Source: an uncultured Clostridium sp. (GTDB lineage: Bacteria > Bacillota > Clostridia > TANB77 > CAG-465). Taken from it: a stretch of 64,000 nt of DNA. The position numbers and the translations under genes were made by a program. Positions within the stretch are counted from its first letter, which is position 1. Each line of letters starts with the position of its first letter. This document shows positions 18,221 to 27,188 of the stretch, piece by piece. The DNA lies in assembly GCA_900553785.1 (NCBI GenBank), contig USES01000001.1:62001-126000 (forward strand), in the 5' to 3' direction. Below the pieces are notes generated by a model. That model saw nothing but the letters and a program-made list of their open reading frames with translations. It did no database searches and was not told the origin of the DNA.

Positions 18221-21013
18221 TTAGTTCATTTTGTTTAAAGCTCCTATACATTCTGGACAAATTGTAGGATGTTCTGTATCTTCTCCTACATGCTCGTTAT
18301 ATTTCCAGCATCTATCACATTTTGTACCTTCTGCTTTTACAACAGTTATATTTCTTTCTCCTTGCTCTACTTCTACTTTTGAAACAATTAGAATCATTGT
18401 AAGTGTCTTATCCATATCTTTAAATATATTATATTCTTTTTCTGGAAGCGTAAACACTACTTTAGCATCTAATGGATGACCTACAAGTTTTTCAGCCCTA
18501 GCTTTTTCTATTGCACTTAATGCCTCTTCTCTTAACTCATATATCTTATCCCATTTTTCTACAAGTATGTTGTCTTCATACTTATTATCTGGCTTTGGCA
18601 TATCTGTAAGAAGAACAGATTCAGCCGCATCACTACTAGAAAGTTTTATATAACTCCAAATTTCTTCTGCAGTAAATGAAAGAATAGGTGCTAAAAGTTT
18701 AGTCATTATTTTTAGTATATCGTACATAGTAGACTGTATACTTTTTCTTAACGCATTTTTAGCATCAAGTGTATATAATCTATCCTTTACTACATCAAGA
18801 TATTTTGAACTTAAATCTGAAGTACAGAATCTATGAATTGCATTAAATACAGTATGAAATTCATAAACGTCATATGCTTTAGTTGAGTCTTTTACAAGTT
18901 CATTTGCTTTATACATTATGTATCTATCTAGTTCATCACGTTTTTCATAGTCTACATATTCAGTGTCAGGATCAAAATCATAAAGATTTCCAAGCATAAA
19001 TCTAGCTGTATTTCTTATCTTTTTGTACACTTCTGCTATTCCTTTTATTATATCTTTAGATACTCTAACATCTGCGTGGTAATCTGAAGATACAGTCCAA
19101 AGTCTTAATATATCTGCACCAAATTCGTTACATACCTCCATAGGATCAACACCGTTTCCTAAGCTTTTAGACATCTTTCTTTTATCTTCATCTATTAAGA
19201 AACCATGTGTAACATTTTCCTTATATGGAGCAATTCCTTTTACAGCAACAGATGTAAGAAGTGAAGATTGGAACCAACCTCTATATTGGTCATTTCCCTC
19301 TAAATACAAATCTGCTGGCCAACTTAAACCATATTTTTCAGTAGCACATACTGCAAAGTGACTTGAACCAGAATCAAACCAAACGTCCATGATATCTTTT
19401 TCTTTTATTAAGTGAGTACATCCACATTCACATTTAAATGATATATCTCCTAATAACTCTTCAGGAGAAAACTCATACCATGCATTTGTTCCTTTTTCTT
19501 TAAATACTGTTATAAGGCGTTGAATAGTTTCGTCGTTTATGTACTCCTTACCACAGTCTTCGCAATAAAATATTGGAATTGGTACCCCCCATGCTCTTTG
19601 ACGAGATATACACCAGTCGCCTCTATCTTTTAGCATATTAAGCATTCTTTCTTCGCCCCAAGCAGGATACCATTTAACAGTTTTAACTGCTTTTAATGCA
19701 TCATTTCTAAACTCTTTAACTGATGCAAACCATTGAGTAGTTGCTCTGTATATTACAGGTTTGTGACATCTCCAACAGTGTGGGTATGGGTGAACAAGTT
19801 CTTTTTTAGCAAGAAGTGCATTAAGCTCACCTAGACGTTCAATTACCCTCTTATTAGCTTCAGTATATTTTAAACCTTCAAGCTCTCCAGCTTCACTTGT
19901 CATGTAACCTTTGTCGTCTACTGGGCAAATTATTTCAATATCTCCATAACGTTTACAAGCAAGATAGTCTTCATGTCCATGTCCTGGTGCAGTATGAACA
20001 AGACCAGTACCTGCGTCTAGTGTAACACACAAATCATTATCTGCACCTAGAATTACACGAGATAATTTAGGAAGCATTGGATGCTCAAGTTGTATGTTTT
20101 CAAATTCTTTTCCTTTAAATGTTTTGTCTAACACTGTATATTCTTCAATGCCAGCTTCTTTCATAACAGACTCTACTAGTTCAGTTGCAATTACGTAGTA
20201 CTCGTCAGATACATTTACTATTGAATATTCAAAATCTGGGTTTACAGTAACAGCTTGGTTACCTGGCATTGTCCAAGGTGTTGTAGTCCATATTACAAAA
20301 TATAATTTAGACTTATCTAGTACACCATCAAATAAAGATTTATCTTCTTTTACTTTAAACTTAACAAATATACTTGTTGCTGTATCGTCTTGGTACTCAA
20401 TTTCTGCTTCTGCTAACGCAGTTCTACAGTCTTCACACCAATAAACTGGTTTTAAGTCACGATAGATATATCCTTTTTTATACATGTCTGCAAAAACTTT
20501 GATTTGTTCTACTTCAAAATCTGGATCAAGTGTTACATATCTATTTTCAAAGTCACCAAGTACACCTAAACGTTTAAAGCCTTTCTTTTGAAGTTCTACT
20601 TGTTCTAAAGCATATTCTTTACATTTTCTTCTAAACTCAGGAATTCCTACCATGTCTTTACTAATTTTTAATACCTGTTCTACCTTTTTTTCGATAGGAA
20701 GACCATGTGTATCCCAACCAGGAATATATGGGGCATAAAAACCTGACATATTCTTGTATTTAATAATTATATCTTTAAGAATCTTATTAAATGCATGCCC
20801 TAAATGTATATTACCATTAGCATAAGGTGGTCCATCATGTAATACAAATGATTTCCCTGTATTTTTATTTCTTTCTACCATTTTAGAATAAATATTTTTA
20901 TTATATAACTCTTCCAATATTTGTGGTTCCTTTTCAGGTAAACCTCCACGCATTGGGAAGTCTGTTTTTGGTAGATTTAATGTTTCAGAATAATTTTTCT
21001 TTTCTGCTTCCAT
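18221..21013 (-). CDS. ileS: Isoleucyl-tRNA synthetase
   Basis: 930 residues, class I. HGPPYANGNIHLGH (HIGH motif, about 55-70), KMSKSLG (about 610), an editing CP1 domain between them (with TTTPWTMPGN), and a C-terminal zinc finger CDRCWKY...CPEC identify bacterial IleRS. It charges tRNA-Ile and hydrolyses mischarged Val-tRNA-Ile. No T-box leader is present: the gene begins 17 bases after gltX, so expression follows the RNase J-gltX transcript. Confidence 0.97.
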   Translation of the reverse strand: MEAEKKNYSETLNLPKTDFPMRGGLPEKEPQILEELYNKNIYSKMVERNKNTGKSFVLHDGPPYANGNIHLGHAFNKILKDIIIKYKNMSGFYAPYIPGWDTHGLPIEKKVEQVLKISKDMVGIPEFRRKCKEYALEQVELQKKGFKRLGVLGDFENRYVTLDPDFEVEQIKVFADMYKKGYIYRDLKPVYWCEDCRTALAEAEIEYQDDTATSIFVKFKVKEDKSLFDGVLDKSKLYFVIWTTTPWTMPGNQAVTVNPDFEYSIVNVSDEYYVIATELVESVMKEAGIEEYTVLDKTFKGKEFENIQLEHPMLPKLSRVILGADNDLCVTLDAGTGLVHTAPGHGHEDYLACKRYGDIEIICPVDDKGYMTSEAGELEGLKYTEANKRVIERLGELNALLAKKELVHPYPHCWRCHKPVIYRATTQWFASVKEFRNDALKAVKTVKWYPAWGEERMLNMLKDRGDWCISRQRAWGVPIPIFYCEDCGKEYINDETIQRLITVFKEKGTNAWYEFSPEELLGDISFKCECGCTHLIKEKDIMDVWFDSGSSHFAVCATEKYGLSWPADLYLEGNDQYRGWFQSSLLTSVAVKGIAPYKENVTHGFLIDEDKRKMSKSLGNGVDPMEVCNEFGADILRLWTVSSDYHADVRVSKDIIKGIAEVYKKIRNTARFMLGNLYDFDPDTEYVDYEKRDELDRYIMYKANELVKDSTKAYDVYEFHTVFNAIHRFCTSDLSSKYLDVVKDRLYTLDAKNALRKSIQSTMYDILKIMTKLLAPILSFTAEEIWSYIKLSSSDAAESVLLTDMPKPDNKYEDNILVEKWDKIYELREEALSAIEKARAEKLVGHPLDAKVVFTLPEKEYNIFKDMDKTLTMILIVSKVEVEQGERNITVVKAEGTKCDRCWKYNEHVGEDTEHPTICPECIGALNKMN

Positions 21014-21030
21014 ATAAAATTTACCCCTTT

Positions 21031-22707
21031 CTATATATTTTCTACAGCTTTTTTAATTCTCTCTTTTGTTCTTTGCTCGCCTAACACTTGCATAATACAG
21101 TATATATCTGGCGTATTGTGCCTATTTGAAATAGCTACTCTTATTACATCTGTAACATCTGCAATACTTCCTTTAAAACTTTCAGGAGAGGCTTTGTATT
21201 CTTTCATGTTTACACAAAAGTCCATAGTGCTTGCCATTTCTTTAACATTTGCAAACCAAGTTTCTTTGTCTAAAGAGGAACTATGTATGTTAAGATAATT
21301 ATTAAGTATAGCCTTTATATCTTCCCTGTTTAGCTTTTCTAAATTGAAATCTAAACCATTTTTTATATCTTTTTCATATAATTCATCATACATATAAAAT
21401 GTATTAGGAATTACATCTTTGTATTTAGCTATATCTTTTCTAATTTTAACTGCATTATCTCTTTCTATTGCAAATACCTCTTTTGCATACTCTAAATCTT
21501 TGTTTAATATGTCATATAACTCTTTGTCATAAACTTTAGCCCAGTCTAATACAAGTGAAAGTAATTCTTGACTTTTATATCTTGATATTACTTCTTTAGA
21601 TACATCTGTAAGCTTTTGCATATCAAACAAAGCGCCTGATGAATTAAGTTTATTTAATTTCACTTTAAATTCACGCCAAGAAGCATCTTTGTTTGCTTTT
21701 CTCCATAGTTCATAGTCTGAATTTATAATTGTAAGCAAGTATTCAATTATACTGTCTGCAGGATATCCCTCTTCTATAAAGAAAGATACTGCTGACTCTG
21801 GATCCTTTCTTTTTGAAAGCTTTCTCTTTGAGCCATTATCGTTTTTCATAATTGTTGGAGTATGAGCATATTTTACAGGTTCAAATCCTAAGGCACCAAA
21901 CAAATCTAAATGAAGTGCAGTAGAAGGTATCCATTCTTCGCCTCTTACAGCTATTGTAGTTCTCATAAAGTGATCATCAACAGCATGTGCAAAATGATAT
22001 GTAGGTAATCCATCTGATTTAATTATTACTATATCTTGGTCATTTTCAGCCATTTCTATTTTTCCACGGATTATATCTTGTACTTTTACCTTCTTTAAAT
22101 GGCTTCCTAATGATCTAAAACGTATAATGTATGGCATTCCGCTTTTTATTTTTTCTATAGCTTCGTCTGCTGTATAATTTCTACATCTAGCATACATTCC
22201 GTAATATCCTGGTATTTGTTTATTTTTCTCTTGAGATTCTCTTAATCTATCTAATTCCTCAGAAGTACAAAAGCATGGGTATGCACGTCCCTTGCGTATC
22301 AGCTCTTTAGCACAAACTTTGTATATGTATTCTCTCTCACTTTGTTTATATGGACCATAATTTCCTACTTCTTCTGTTTCAGATACAAGTCCTTCGTCGT
22401 TAATAACTTTAAATGCTCTCATTTGAGTTATTAAATCACGAACTCCATTTTCAACTTCACGCTTTTTATCTGTATCTTCAATTCTAAATATAAACTTACC
22501 ATTTGTCTCATTTGCAACAGTCATGTCTATAAGTGAGCCAAATAGTCCTCCTATATGTAAAAAGCCTGTTGGCGAAGGAGCAAAACGAGTTACCTCTGCT
22601 CCCTCAGGTAAATTACGCTTTGGATATCTTTTTTCTAAATCTTCTATTGTTTCAGTTATGTCTGGAAATATAAGAGATGCTAATTCCTCATTTTTGTTTT
22701 CCATCAT
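21031..22707 (-). CDS. gltX: Glutamyl-tRNA synthetase
   Basis: 558 residues, class I. FAPSPTGFLHIGG (HIGH motif, about 43-55), RIEDTD, and KLSKRKDP (about 292) define GluRS; the rest is the anticodon-binding part. The length exceeds the usual 480-500 of bacterial GluRS, with an N-terminal extension of about 38 residues. Because gatCAB is in the same window, this enzyme may be non-discriminating and also make Glu-tRNA-Gln for amidation; that is inference. The first two codons are both ATG; ATG 22707 overlaps the TAA of rnj and ATG 22704 has the better spacing from GGGAG. Confidence 0.94.
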   Translation of the reverse strand: MMENKNEELASLIFPDITETIEDLEKRYPKRNLPEGAEVTRFAPSPTGFLHIGGLFGSLIDMTVANETNGKFIFRIEDTDKKREVENGVRDLITQMRAFKVINDEGLVSETEEVGNYGPYKQSEREYIYKVCAKELIRKGRAYPCFCTSEELDRLRESQEKNKQIPGYYGMYARCRNYTADEAIEKIKSGMPYIIRFRSLGSHLKKVKVQDIIRGKIEMAENDQDIVIIKSDGLPTYHFAHAVDDHFMRTTIAVRGEEWIPSTALHLDLFGALGFEPVKYAHTPTIMKNDNGSKRKLSKRKDPESAVSFFIEEGYPADSIIEYLLTIINSDYELWRKANKDASWREFKVKLNKLNSSGALFDMQKLTDVSKEVISRYKSQELLSLVLDWAKVYDKELYDILNKDLEYAKEVFAIERDNAVKIRKDIAKYKDVIPNTFYMYDELYEKDIKNGLDFNLEKLNREDIKAILNNYLNIHSSSLDKETWFANVKEMASTMDFCVNMKEYKASPESFKGSIADVTDVIRVAISNRHNTPDIYCIMQVLGEQRTKERIKKAVENI

Positions 22708-24635
22708 TATTCTCCCTTCTCAGTAGTGTTTGTTCTTACCTCCGTAATTATTGGTAGCACCATAGGATTACGTTTTGTTTTTCTATATACATAGTCGCAT
22801 ATTTCTTGTCTTAAGTTAGATTTTATACTTGACCATTCAGTAACATGAGCATCTTGAAGAGCTAGTATTTTTGACTTAGAAAATTCTCTAATTTCATCAA
22901 CAAGATCTTCAGATTCACGAACATACACAAATCCTCTAGTTATTATGTCTGGTCCGCCAACTAAACGTCCAGTTCCGCTTTCTAATGAAAATACTACAAG
23001 TATCATACCATTTTCAGATAATAATTGTCTATCACGAAGAACTATGTTTCCTACATCTCCTACACCTAGTCCATCAACTAAGACGATACCAGATTGTACT
23101 TGTGTAGTAAGCCTAGCACCATGCTCATCAATTTCTAATATTCTACCGTTTTGAGATATGAATATATTTTCAGATTTTATACCAAGTGATTTAGCAAGTT
23201 CTTTATGATGTCTTAAAAATCTGTATTCACCATGTACTGGCATAAAGAATTCTGGTTTTGTTAAGCATAACATTAGCTTTAATTCTTCTTGGCAAGCGTG
23301 TCCAGATACATGGACATCAGCTAATTGATTATATATTACTTCCGCTCCGATCTTTTGAAGGCTATCTATTACTTTACCAATTGACTTCTCGTTTCCTGGT
23401 ATTGGTGAAGATGAAAGAATTACCATATCATTTTCGGTAATAGTTACTTTTTTATGTTCGCCCTGCGACATACGTGCAAGACCAGCCATCGGTTCGCCTT
23501 GAGAACCTGTTGTAATAATTACGAGTTGCTCTGGATTATATAGGCCAATTTTATCTATGTCTATAAAAGTATCTTCTGGTGCAGTTAAATATCCTAGTTC
23601 ACGTGCAACGTCCATAACACGTACCATACTTCTACCTATAATGCTTACTTTTCTTCCGAATTTTACTGCAGAATTAACTATTTGTTGAATTCTGTGAATA
23701 TTAGAAGCAAATGTTGCAACAATTATTCTCTTTTTATTATTCATGAAAAGTTTATCAAATTCGATACCAACTTTTCTCTCAGACATTGTATAGCCTGGTC
23801 TTTCAACGTTAGTAGAGTCTGACATCAAAAGCTTAACTCCTTGATGTCCTAGTTCTGCAAAACGTTGGAAGTCCATTGGTTTACCATCTATTGGAGTATA
23901 ATCTACCTTAAAGTCTCCTGTATGAACTACAGTACCAACAGGAGTAGTAATAGCAAATGCAACTGAATCTGCTATTGAGTGAGTTGTATGTATAAACTCA
24001 ACTTTAAACTTGCCAAGAGTTATACTTTGTCCAGCCTCAACACACTTAATTTTAATATTATCTGGTAAATTATGCTCTTCAAGTTTAGCCTTGATTAAAC
24101 CTACTGTAAGTTTTGTAGCATAAATGGGTACATTAATTTTCTTTAAAAAATATGGTATTGAGCCTATATGATCTTCATGTCCATGAGTTATTACCATTCC
24201 TCTAATCTTATTTTTATTTTTCTCAAGATATGTTATATCTGGTATAACCAAATCTACACCAAGCATGTCATCTTCTGGGAATGCGACACCACAGTCTACT
24301 ACAATTATATCGTTACCATATTCAAATACTGTAATGTTTTTTCCTATTTCCTCTAATCCTCCTAAAGGAATTATCTTTAGTTTGTTCTTTTCGAAAAAGC
24401 TCTCTCTAATTGTCGGAACTTTCTTTGTTTCTTTTTTATTATTATTATCTGTTCTAGAATTTTTCTTAGGTTCTATCTTTTCTCTTTGCGTACGTTTTTT
24501 TTCTACTTTACTTTGTATATTTTCAATGCTTGCAGCATCAATATTTATATTTTCGTTTTTCTTAATTTTCTTTTTAATATTTAATTTATTACTCTTACTA
24601 TCGTCATAAACGATACTATTATGTTTTTCTTCCAT
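22707..24635 (-). CDS. rnj: Ribonuclease J
   Basis: 642 residues. A metallo-beta-lactamase core with THGHEDHIGSIPYFL (about 153), HTTHSIADS and HTGDFKVD, followed by a beta-CASP domain (STNVERPG, NIHRIQQ, HVSGHA) and a C-terminal domain, is RNase J, the 5'-3' exonuclease and endonuclease of RNA turnover in Bacillota. The first 75-80 residues are a low-complexity Lys-rich extension (KKIKKNENI, EKIEPKKNS) not part of the catalytic fold and possibly an RNA or partner contact. The TAATG overlap with gltX couples RNA decay and tRNA charging genes. Its leader is described separately. Confidence 0.93.
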   Translation of the reverse strand: MEEKHNSIVYDDSKSNKLNIKKKIKKNENINIDAASIENIQSKVEKKRTQREKIEPKKNSRTDNNNKKETKKVPTIRESFFEKNKLKIIPLGGLEEIGKNITVFEYGNDIIVVDCGVAFPEDDMLGVDLVIPDITYLEKNKNKIRGMVITHGHEDHIGSIPYFLKKINVPIYATKLTVGLIKAKLEEHNLPDNIKIKCVEAGQSITLGKFKVEFIHTTHSIADSVAFAITTPVGTVVHTGDFKVDYTPIDGKPMDFQRFAELGHQGVKLLMSDSTNVERPGYTMSERKVGIEFDKLFMNNKKRIIVATFASNIHRIQQIVNSAVKFGRKVSIIGRSMVRVMDVARELGYLTAPEDTFIDIDKIGLYNPEQLVIITTGSQGEPMAGLARMSQGEHKKVTITENDMVILSSSPIPGNEKSIGKVIDSLQKIGAEVIYNQLADVHVSGHACQEELKLMLCLTKPEFFMPVHGEYRFLRHHKELAKSLGIKSENIFISQNGRILEIDEHGARLTTQVQSGIVLVDGLGVGDVGNIVLRDRQLLSENGMILVVFSLESGTGRLVGGPDIITRGFVYVRESEDLVDEIREFSKSKILALQDAHVTEWSSIKSNLRQEICDYVYRKTKRNPMVLPIITEVRTNTTEKGE

Positions 24636-24770
24636 TATATCACTCCTTTTTTGTTATTAAACCTAATTTATTTTCCGAACACATACCTTAACATTTTTTA
24701 CCGAACAAACCATGACATAACTGTCACAATACTTATTTAGTATACATCATTAGGGCTTCAAAGTCAAATA
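24636..24770 (-). promoter_or_regulatory. Leader region of rnj with a dyad and short repeats
   Basis: The minus-strand leader holds TGACA-gtta-TGTCA (about 24710-24723), an inverted repeat, and two copies of TGTTCGG about 27 bases apart (near 24675 and 24701). No clear -35/-10 pair could be chosen. The elements could be protein sites or part of the mRNA leader. Confidence 0.3.
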
Positions 24771-24805
24771 AAACAGCGTAGATTTGAACTAAATCTACGC
24801 TGTTT
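24771..24805 (-). terminator. Strong terminator of the small foreign-looking gene
   Basis: A perfect 15-bp stem: AAACAGCGTAGATTT (24771-24785) with 24791-24805, loop GAACT. On the minus strand it continues into TTTTATTTG. It lies six bases after the stop at 24812. Confidence 0.9.
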
Positions 24806-24811
24806 GCCTGT

Positions 24812-25114
24812 TTATAGACCTGCTTCGATGCTCTTCATGAGCTTTTTTGTGACTTTGAAATACTCTGAGGTTCTTTGTGTCATTCCAAGGAACTTTCTAT
24901 CAGCACGTTTATCCCGCAGATAATCTACAACATAAGGTGCAAATGTATCCCTTTCAAGTGGCGCAACAAGTTCTAAGAACTCTTCATAGTCTTCTTCTTT
25001 ACGAATAAGAAATTTAGCAAATGCCTTTGAATCCGGGTATTCACGTCCGCACATCCGCAGCGAACGTAACCCTTCTTCTAATTCATAACACATTTGTTCC
25101 AAAGTATTAGCCAT
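24812..25114 (-). CDS. Small acidic helical protein of unknown function, atypical base composition
   Basis: 100 residues, no recognised family. It is rich in Glu, Lys, Arg and Leu (LEEGLRSLRMCGREY, EEDYEEFLELVAPLERD) and predicted by eye to be mostly helical and cytosolic; no membrane segment or signal peptide. The codons are much less AT-rich than those of every neighbour (CGC, CGT, CTT, GGC used freely), as in the gene at 39595, which suggests recent acquisition. It has its own consensus-like promoter, a 14-bp palindrome over the start site, an AAGGAGG site and a strong terminator, so it is a self-contained unit beside tRNA-Trp. Confidence 0.75.
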   Translation of the reverse strand: MANTLEQMCYELEEGLRSLRMCGREYPDSKAFAKFLIRKEEDYEEFLELVAPLERDTFAPYVVDYLRDKRADRKFLGMTQRTSEYFKVTKKLMKSIEAGL

Positions 25115-25153
25115 AATGAATTAGTCCTCCTTAAAAATTATTTTATAAGATTC

Positions 25154-25167
25154 GTAGTTTAAACTAC
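25154..25167. promoter_or_regulatory. Perfect 14-bp palindrome, possible operator
   Basis: GTAGTTTAAACTAC, just downstream of the -10 at 25174-25179 and over the expected transcription start of the 100-residue gene. The position suits a repressor; the regulator is unknown. Confidence 0.55.
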
Positions 25168-25173
25168 AATTTA

Positions 25174-25202
25174 ATTATAACATATTACAGATATTATGTA
25201 AA
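25174..25202 (-). promoter_or_regulatory. Promoter of the 24812 gene
   Basis: Minus strand: TTTACA (25197-25202), 17 bp, TATAAT (25174-25179) with an upstream TGT (extended -10). Confidence 0.75.
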
Positions 25203-25231
25203 GTATAATGAATAGTGAACATTGCAAAAAT

Positions 25232-25258
25232 AAACCACTAAGCATTACTTAGTGGTTT
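25232..25258 (-). terminator. Terminator of tRNA-Trp
   Basis: AAACCACTAAG (25232-25242) pairs with CTTAGTGGTTT (25248-25258), loop CATTA, followed on the minus strand by ATTTTTGC. It lies 11 bases after the CCA end. Confidence 0.85.
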
Positions 25259-25269
25259 ACTCTAACTTT

Positions 25270-25343
25270 TGGCAGGGGTACTAGGAATCGAACCTAGCTC
25301 TGGAGTTTTGGAGACTCTTATTCTACCAATGAACTATACCCCT
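25270..25343 (-). tRNA. tRNA-Trp (anticodon CCA)
   Basis: The minus strand folds as a 74-nt cloverleaf: acceptor AGGGGTA/TACCCCT with G73 and encoded CCA, D loop with TTGGTA, anticodon loop CTCCAAA (anticodon CCA), and T arm TAGG-TTCGATT-CCTA. It is transcribed alone from the promoter at 25361-25388 and ends at a clear terminator. The anticodon stem has an A-C at its first pair. Confidence 0.95.
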
Positions 25344-25360
25344 AACTGCTCACAAAAGAT

Positions 25361-25388
25361 ATTATACTATATTACCAAAAAAAATCAA
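25361..25388 (-). promoter_or_regulatory. Promoter of tRNA-Trp
   Basis: Minus strand: TTGATT (25383-25388), 16 bp, TATAAT (25361-25366), about 18 bases before the mature 5' end. Confidence 0.7.
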
Positions 25389-25419
25389 GATATTTTTTGA
25401 GTTTTGTCTAAAAATTTAA

Positions 25420-25761
25420 TTAAACATTTTTATCAGTTTTAATAACGCTTTCAAGAAATAATTTCTTGTTAAACGCTCCATTATTATTTTCTTTTTTCTT
25501 GGCCTCCTCAATTATTTCGTCAAAAGTAAAGCCACTTGTGCTAATCATAGCTTTTAGCACCTCTAATTTGTCCGCTAATTCTTTTTTTCTTTCTTCTTTT
25601 GACTGCGCATATTTTACTTCCAATAATTCCTCTGCATCTTTCTTTAACAAGCATTCCCAATATTCATCATTTTCTAATATTCTGTATATAGGTATTTCTC
25701 CGTTTTCTTTAATAATATTTATTATATTATCTCTTACTAATTTATTATATACTCTTTTCAT
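25420..25761 (-). CDS. MazG-like nucleotide pyrophosphohydrolase (phosphoribosyl-ATP pyrophosphohydrolase-like)
   Basis: 113 residues, starting KRVYNKLVRDNII, the signature N-terminus of a small all-alpha NTP pyrophosphohydrolase family related to MazG and HisE. Metal-binding acidic clusters are visible: DAEELLEV (about 42-49) and ELADKLEVL (about 61-69), matching ExxE-12-28-ExxD. Relatives hydrolyse (d)NTPs to monophosphates and can cleanse damaged nucleotides. ATG 25761 is chosen because GGAGG lies seven bases upstream. It is monocistronic, and its promoter spacer is occupied by a near-perfect LexA-type box, suggesting DNA-damage induction. It is not HisE: no his genes are near. Confidence 0.75.
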   Translation of the reverse strand: MKRVYNKLVRDNIINIIKENGEIPIYRILENDEYWECLLKKDAEELLEVKYAQSKEERKKELADKLEVLKAMISTSGFTFDEIIEEAKKKENNNGAFNKKLFLESVIKTDKNV

Positions 25762-25781
25762 ATCATTCCTCCATACCATAT

Positions 25782-25810
25782 ATTGTACTATAAACATACG
25801 TTCGTGTCAA
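25782..25810 (-). promoter_or_regulatory. Promoter of the MazG-like gene
   Basis: Minus strand: perfect TTGACA (25805-25810), 17 bp, TACAAT (25782-25787). Confidence 0.8.
25791..25804 (-). promoter_or_regulatory. LexA (SOS) box in the MazG-like gene promoter
   Basis: CGAACGTATGTTTA on the minus strand fits 13 of 14 positions of the Bacillus LexA consensus CGAACRNRYGTTYC. It fills the spacer between -35 and -10, so bound LexA would exclude RNA polymerase. Confidence 0.7.
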
Positions 25811-25818
25811 GAGAATCA

Positions 25819-25856
25819 AAATACAGTGTATTAAATTAAATAGACACACTGTATTT
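25819..25856. terminator. Terminator of the rimO-rho operon
   Basis: AAATACAGTGT (25819-25829) pairs with ACACTGTATTT (25846-25856). A TTTT run follows on the minus strand. It lies nine bases after the rho stop. Confidence 0.75.
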
Positions 25857-25865
25857 CTAATCATT

Positions 25866-27188
25866 TTATTCTTTAGGTGTTTTTTTTACTTGTTTGCTCA
25901 ACAGTTCCATGAATTCTACATTTGTTTTGGTTTTGTTTATCATGGAAATAATTTTTTCTATAACATCCAATTGTCCTGACGCATTTTGATTTGCAATCAA
26001 CTTACGTATTATATTTTGAGCAGCCTGTTCATTCTTGTTAAGAAGTAAGTCATCACGTCTGCTTCCAGATTTAATAATATCTATAGAAGGGAATATTCTT
26101 CTATCACTTAATTTTCTATCTAATGTAATTTCCATATTTCCTGTTCCTTTGAATTCTTCAAAGATTATATCATCCATTCTACTTCCTGTATCTATTAAAG
26201 CAGTTCCAAGTATTGTCAAGCTGCCACCATTTTCAATATTTCTTGCTGCTCCAAAAAATCTCTTTGGAAAGTGCAAGCACGCTGGATCTAGTCCTCCAGA
26301 TAGAGTTCTTCCAGATGGCTCTACAGTCAAGTTATTTGCCCTTGCAAGTCTTGTAATACTGTCTAGAAGTATTACAACGTCCTTATTGTGTTCAACAAGC
26401 CTTTTAGCTCTTTCTAAAACCATTTTTGCAACTTTAATGTGATGCTCTGGTGCCTCATCAAAAGTTGAAGAAACAACTTCAGCATCTATTGAACGTTCGA
26501 TATCTGTAACTTCTTCTGGTCTTTCATCTATAAGTAAAACCATAAGAATTACTTCTGGATTATTTTTTAAAATACTAGTTGCGATTTGCTTTAATAATGT
26601 AGTCTTTCCTGCTTTAGGTGGTGCAACAATCATTCCACGACTTCCTTTACCAATTGGTGCAATTATATCTAAAAGTCTCATAGTTGTAGAATTTTCGCCA
26701 TTTTCTAAAACAAGCTTTTCACAAGGATATATTGGAATTAGTGCATCAAAAGCTTTACGCTTTAGAGCTACTTCTACTCTATCATCATTGATAGCTTCAA
26801 TATATATCATTGAAGGAAATTTATTCGCTGGGTCTGATGTAAATCTTGCAATTCCTTTTAACTTATCTCCAGTAGACAAATTAAATCTTCTTATTTGAAC
26901 TGCTGAAACGTATATATCTTTATTACCAGACAAATAATTGTCACTTCTTAAGAAACCGAAACCATCAGATAATACTTCAAGTATTCCTTCAGCAATATAA
27001 TCCGTCTCTGGATTTTCTATATGTATATCGTTTTTAACATCAAGTTCTTTTTTCTCTTCCAATTTCCCTATAATTTCTTCAATCAAATACTCTTTTTTTA
27101 ATCTTTCATATCCATCTAGTTTTATTTTTTCTGCAATAGTTCTTAATTCAGCTAGTGTACTTTTCTTTAAATCATCTTTACTATACAT
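25866..27188 (-). CDS. rho: Transcription termination factor Rho
   Basis: 440 residues. It has an N-terminal Rho_N helix-extended-loop domain (LAELRTIAEKIKL), a cold-shock-like RNA-binding domain with DGFGFLRSDNYLSG (about 75), Walker A APPKAGKTTLLKQ (about 188) and VILLDSITRLAR with the Q and R loops (about 270). The hexameric RNA-dependent ATPase terminates untranslated transcripts. The start overlaps the end of rimO by eight bases, so the two are co-translated. Confidence 0.97.
   Translation of the reverse strand: MYSKDDLKKSTLAELRTIAEKIKLDGYERLKKEYLIEEIIGKLEEKKELDVKNDIHIENPETDYIAEGILEVLSDGFGFLRSDNYLSGNKDIYVSAVQIRRFNLSTGDKLKGIARFTSDPANKFPSMIYIEAINDDRVEVALKRKAFDALIPIYPCEKLVLENGENSTTMRLLDIIAPIGKGSRGMIVAPPKAGKTTLLKQIATSILKNNPEVILMVLLIDERPEEVTDIERSIDAEVVSSTFDEAPEHHIKVAKMVLERAKRLVEHNKDVVILLDSITRLARANNLTVEPSGRTLSGGLDPACLHFPKRFFGAARNIENGGSLTILGTALIDTGSRMDDIIFEEFKGTGNMEITLDRKLSDRRIFPSIDIIKSGSRRDDLLLNKNEQAAQNIIRKLIANQNASGQLDVIEKIISMINKTKTNVEFMELLSKQVKKTPKE

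Noticed and set aside
20900..22730. T-box riboswitch upstream of ileS or gltX
   Set aside because: ileS starts 17 bases after gltX and gltX overlaps rnj, leaving no room for a leader; no T-box sequence was seen.
25420..25761. HisE (histidine biosynthesis)
   Set aside because: The KLVRDNI start belongs to a different MazG/PRA-PH-like group, and no other his genes are present.
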